Shown: positions 61,607 through 64,000 of the stretch, piece after piece
Layout of the letters: every line of letters begins with the position of its first letter
How positions within the stretch are numbered: the first letter of the stretch is position 1
DNA from: Acidimicrobiia bacterium
GTDB taxonomy: Bacteria; Actinomycetota; Acidimicrobiia; Acidimicrobiales; Poriferisodalaceae
Assembly: GCA_022820505.1 (NCBI GenBank)
Contig: JAJEFK010000021.1
Span: 186,001 to 250,000, forward strand
Length of the DNA stretch: 64,000 nt
Direction: 5' to 3'
Notes under the pieces: model-generated
What the model was told of the DNA's origin: nothing
What the model saw: only the letters and a program-made list of their open reading frames with translations
Databases searched by the model: none
Position numbers and translations under genes: made by a program

Positions 61607-62572
61607 TCATCGGGGCCGCTCGCCGTAGTCGCCGTGGGGAGCGTCACGCTCGGCGATCACCTGGCGGAAGCCCTTCGTCTCGAAGTCCTCCACCCAGCGG
61701 TAGGCCTCCTCGGTGTGTCGGGTCACGCCGTCGAAGAATGTGCCCAGAAGCTGGCTGGTGCGCAGGCCCATGTTCTCGAAGGCCTGATTCACGAGCAGCT
61801 TGTTGAGCGCGAGCTGGTTGGCGGGGATGTGAGCGAGCCGCCGGGCGAACGCCTCGACCCGCTCGCCGAGTTCGTCAGGCGGGTGCACGTAGGCGACGAG
61901 TCCGATGCGGTGGGCTGTGGCGGCATCGATGGCATCACCCGACAGCAGAAACTGCTTGGCGTGCTCGAGGCCCAGCCGGTACACCCACATCATCGTGGTG
62001 GGCGTGCCGTAGATGCGCGACGGGGCGTAGCCGATGTGGGCGTCGGAGGCCATGAACAGCAGGTCGCAGCACAGGATCATGTCGGTGGCCCCGCCGATCG
62101 CCCAGCCGTGGATCTGCCCGAGTACGGGCTTGGGGCATTCCCAGATCTTCATGAACCGCTTCACGTTGTGGCCCATGAACTGCCAGTCGCGCACCGGGTC
62201 CCAGGCGCCCTCGCGCGGCTTGGGACCGGGGGCGCTGTAGGGGCTGCCCCATGAGTCGTACAGCTCGTCGTGCGTGCCCCCGCTCGAGGTCTGCCCCGAC
62301 GCCGCCGGGGTGCCGCCGCCTGGATTCAGGTCGTAGCCGGCGGTAAGCGTGGGGCCGTTGCCGCGGAGCACGACCGAGCGGACGTTGCGGGACGCCGTCG
62401 CCCGGTCAATGCCGTCCGCCACCCCGGCGATGACACTCTCGGTGAGGGTGTTCATGCGCTCGGGCCGGTTCAGCGTGATGAACGCGACCGTGTCGACCTC
62501 GTCGTACAGCACCACCGGCTCGGGTTCGCCGGCGCCCCGAGCGCCGCCGGAGGTTCCCACGTCGGAGTTCAT
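61607..62572 (-). CDS. enoyl-CoA hydratase/isomerase family protein
   Basis: A 321-residue crotonase-fold protein. It has VAFITLNRPERMNTLTESV, VVLRGNGPTLTAGYDLNPGG (first oxyanion region), IHGWAIGGATDMILCCDLLFMASDAHIGYAPSRI (second) and a long C-terminal helical tail. An insertion of about 40 residues (AASGQTSSGGTHDELYDSWG) after the first motif, and a 20-residue N-terminal Gly-rich lead, make it longer than the usual 260. No catalytic glutamate is certain, so isomerase or hydrolase activity is possible. Confidence 0.88.
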   Translation of the reverse strand: MNSDVGTSGGARGAGEPEPVVLYDEVDTVAFITLNRPERMNTLTESVIAGVADGIDRATASRNVRSVVLRGNGPTLTAGYDLNPGGGTPAASGQTSSGGTHDELYDSWGSPYSAPGPKPREGAWDPVRDWQFMGHNVKRFMKIWECPKPVLGQIHGWAIGGATDMILCCDLLFMASDAHIGYAPSRIYGTPTTMMWVYRLGLEHAKQFLLSGDAIDAATAHRIGLVAYVHPPDELGERVEAFARRLAHIPANQLALNKLLVNQAFENMGLRTSQLLGTFFDGVTRHTEEAYRWVEDFETKGFRQVIAERDAPHGDYGERPR

Positions 62573-62683
62573 GGCGCGGACGCTAGCTGCGCACGCCCGG
62601 TCGCATGGCTGCGAGGGCGGCCGGGCGGCTGAAGGCTGACGTGCTTCGGGCGAGCCTCCGGCGGTGTGGCTTGACCGGGCAGC

Positions 62684-63262
62684 TCAGGACTGGTGTGCGT
62701 GGGGCGGCGAGGGCCAGCCGGGCACGCCTTCTTCGAGCTGCACCCCGGCGCTGTTGTTGAAACCGCACACCATGCGGTAGCAGCCCGATACGGCCAGCAG
62801 CTGGCACATGTCGGCGGCGCTGTAGTGCCGCGACGCCTCGGCCCAGGCCGCATCAGACACGCAGTCGTCGGCGCACAGATCGTCGACGAGTTGGATCATG
62901 GCGGCCTCGGCGGGCGTCCAGTGACCTTGGGCTATGGGACGGGTGGCGTAGTAGAGCTCAGCCTCGGTCACGCCGTCGACGAGCGCCACGAGACCGTGTT
63001 GACCGAACGTGTAGGCCGAGCCGCAGTTCCAGCACGTGCGCAGCACGGCGATCTCCACGTCGCGCCGGGTGAGGTCGCCTTCGAACTTCAGCAGGATGGT
63101 CTGGGAGTACATGCCCATGGCCTTGGAGACGAGGCGGTTGTGGGCCATCGTCGCTCGCATGTTCACGACGTTGGCAGGCGATGTCTTCATTGCTTCGCGT
63201 GCGAGCTCGGCTGCCCACTCCAGAGGTTCTAACCGCGGTTTAGACGGTCGGGTGAAGTGCAT
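62684..63262 (-). CDS. carboxymuconolactone decarboxylase/AhpD-like protein
   Basis: A 192-residue all-helical protein of the AhpD/CMD family. LTRRDVEIAVLRTCWNCGSAYTFGQHGLVAL contains the family CxxC (CWNC) followed by a histidine, as in AhpD peroxiredoxin-reducing proteins. The N-terminal AMGMYSQTILL and C-terminal SAADMCQLLAVSGCYRMV are typical of the actinobacterial group. Likely roles are thiol-dependent peroxide handling or ring-acid decarboxylation; the CxxC favours the first. It is divergent from the P450 gene. Confidence 0.87.
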   Translation of the reverse strand: MHFTRPSKPRLEPLEWAAELAREAMKTSPANVVNMRATMAHNRLVSKAMGMYSQTILLKFEGDLTRRDVEIAVLRTCWNCGSAYTFGQHGLVALVDGVTEAELYYATRPIAQGHWTPAEAAMIQLVDDLCADDCVSDAAWAEASRHYSAADMCQLLAVSGCYRMVCGFNNSAGVQLEEGVPGWPSPPHAHQS

Positions 63263-63405
63263 GCCCGCAGATTAGAAGTGGTGCCATTCACCAGCGCATG
63301 CCGATAGTTCATAGCATTACTGAATTCGCACATGGCTTCCCCGCTGCGCGCCTGACCTACGCTGACGGTGTCTGGGACTGCCGAGCCTCAGGTGAGGGGG
63401 CTGCC

Positions 63406-64000
63406 GTGAGCACGACAACCGGTGCCGAGCACGGTGATGTCGAGCGTGACTTCGACATCTTCAGCGACGAGTACATAGCGGACCCGTCAGTGGTCTGGGA
63501 CCAACTGCGCACCGAGTGCCCTGTCGCGCACAGCGACCGGAACGGCGGCGGGTGGATGCCCACCACCTGGGACGACATCGCGGCGGTGGCCTACGACACC
63601 GACAACTTCAGCTCACGCGACAGCTCGGTGGCGCAGACGCCTGAGGGTGCGTCGTTCATCTCGGCCCCGCCGATCACCTCCGATCCGCCATTCCATGCCG
63701 ACGCCCGCCGGATGCTGCTGCCGTTCTTCTCGCCCAGGGCAGTGGAGGATCTCGTCGAGGTGACGCGCAGCATCGCCCGCGAGCGCCTCGACGTCATCGC
63801 GGCCGAGACTGGGGCGGACCGCGGCGGTTCCGGGGTAGTCGACGCGGCCGACGCCTTCTCCAAGTACATCCCGGTGCGGGTGATCGCCCGCATCCTGGGC
63901 CTGCCCGAATCGGACGAGCCGATGTTCACCCGCTGGGCTGTCGCCGTGCTGCAGGCCACACCCGAGGAGCACGACCACCGAGCCCTTGCGACCCGCGAAG
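63406..64000 (+). CDS. cytochrome P450, 5' part, cut by the window end
   Basis: The track lists no plus-strand ORF here because the gene runs off the window. Translating from GTG 63406 gives about 198 residues without a stop: DFDIFSDEYIADPSVVWDQLR, CPVAHSDRNGGGWMPT, FSSRDSSVAQ, ISAPPITSDPPFHADARRMLLPFFSPRAVE and VIARILGLPESDEPMFTRW. These are N-terminal landmarks of soluble actinobacterial P450s (the SDPPxHxxxRRxLxPFFSP stretch precedes helix C). The heme cysteine, the ExxR helix and the oxygen-binding helix lie beyond the edge. Substrate unknown. Confidence 0.88.
   Translation, partial: MSTTTGAEHGDVERDFDIFSDEYIADPSVVWDQLRTECPVAHSDRNGGGWMPTTWDDIAAVAYDTDNFSSRDSSVAQTPEGASFISAPPITSDPPFHADARRMLLPFFSPRAVEDLVEVTRSIARERLDVIAAETGADRGGSGVVDAADAFSKYIPVRVIARILGLPESDEPMFTRWAVAVLQATPEEHDHRALATRE

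Overview
The window is high-GC DNA with dense coding on both strands, many GTG starts and strong third-position GC bias, which produces long antisense shadow ORFs. The gene content includes four luciferase-like (LLM) flavin/F420-type oxidoreductases, two acyl-CoA dehydrogenases, an acyl-CoA carboxylase beta subunit, an MMPL exporter, the start of a cytochrome P450, Streptomyces-type sugar regulation, and acidic lipoprotein solute-binding proteins. Together these suggest an actinobacterium, most likely an Acidimicrobiia-type environmental or marine lineage. That placement is inference; there is no rRNA or phylogenetic marker here.

Layout. 0-6.8 kb: a conserved lipoprotein, a DapC-like aminotransferase, an LLM oxidoreductase, and a PaaK-like ligase / NIPSNAP / HpaI-type aldolase cluster. 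6.8-11.3 kb: an accessory block with an alanine-rich membrane-core protein, a protein with a Swt1-type HEPN domain, a small BrnT-like toxin/antitoxin pair and a von Willebrand A protein. 11.4-16.7 kb: an amidohydrolase, an AIM24-family protein, then a UGSC cluster. This cluster ends in a selenoprotein gene that the ORF track splits at an in-frame UGA, followed by a bacterial-SECIS-like hairpin; a VOC protein comes next. 16.8-21.3 kb: an MFS transporter, a VapBC pair with a palindromic operator, another LLM oxidoreductase, DNA-3-methyladenine glycosylase I and 5-formyl-THF cyclo-ligase.

21.5-31.7 kb is the most coherent system. It holds a LacI-family (CebR-like) regulator and two perfect copies of the 14-bp palindrome TGGGAGCGCTCCCA. 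These are followed by a sugar-binding lipoprotein, two permeases, a GH16 lipoprotein, a roughly 1150-residue GH94/GH149/GH161-like putative phosphorylase and an MsiK/UgpC-type ATPase. I read it as a beta-1,3-glucan (laminarin) operon: a surface GH16 cuts the polymer, the ABC transporter imports oligosaccharides, and a cytoplasmic phosphorylase breaks them down. The operator matches the Streptomyces/Thermobifida CebR/CelR box, but the enzymes point to beta-1,3- rather than beta-1,4-glucan.

31.7-48.1 kb: a sterol desaturase/fatty acid hydroxylase gene broken by one amber codon, an SDR, an MFS transporter, SurE, a metallophosphoesterase, an ABC-F ATPase, an LLM oxidoreductase, and two tandem paralogous solute-binding lipoproteins with duplicated 3' hairpins. 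An AGPS-like FAD oxidase, an acyl-CoA dehydrogenase, an LLM oxidoreductase and a YbaK-type deacylase follow. 48.1-64 kb: an MMPL transporter, a 5'-nucleotidase with a LysM, Ppx/GppA, a thioesterase, a 54-bp tandem repeat copied from the end of an SDR gene, and a Zn alcohol dehydrogenase. The window ends with an acyl-CoA metabolism stretch (carboxylase beta, acyl-CoA dehydrogenase, SDR, alpha/beta hydrolase, enoyl-CoA hydratase, AhpD-like protein) and the 5' part of a P450 cut by the window edge. I saw no rRNA, tRNA, CRISPR array, insertion sequence or prophage.
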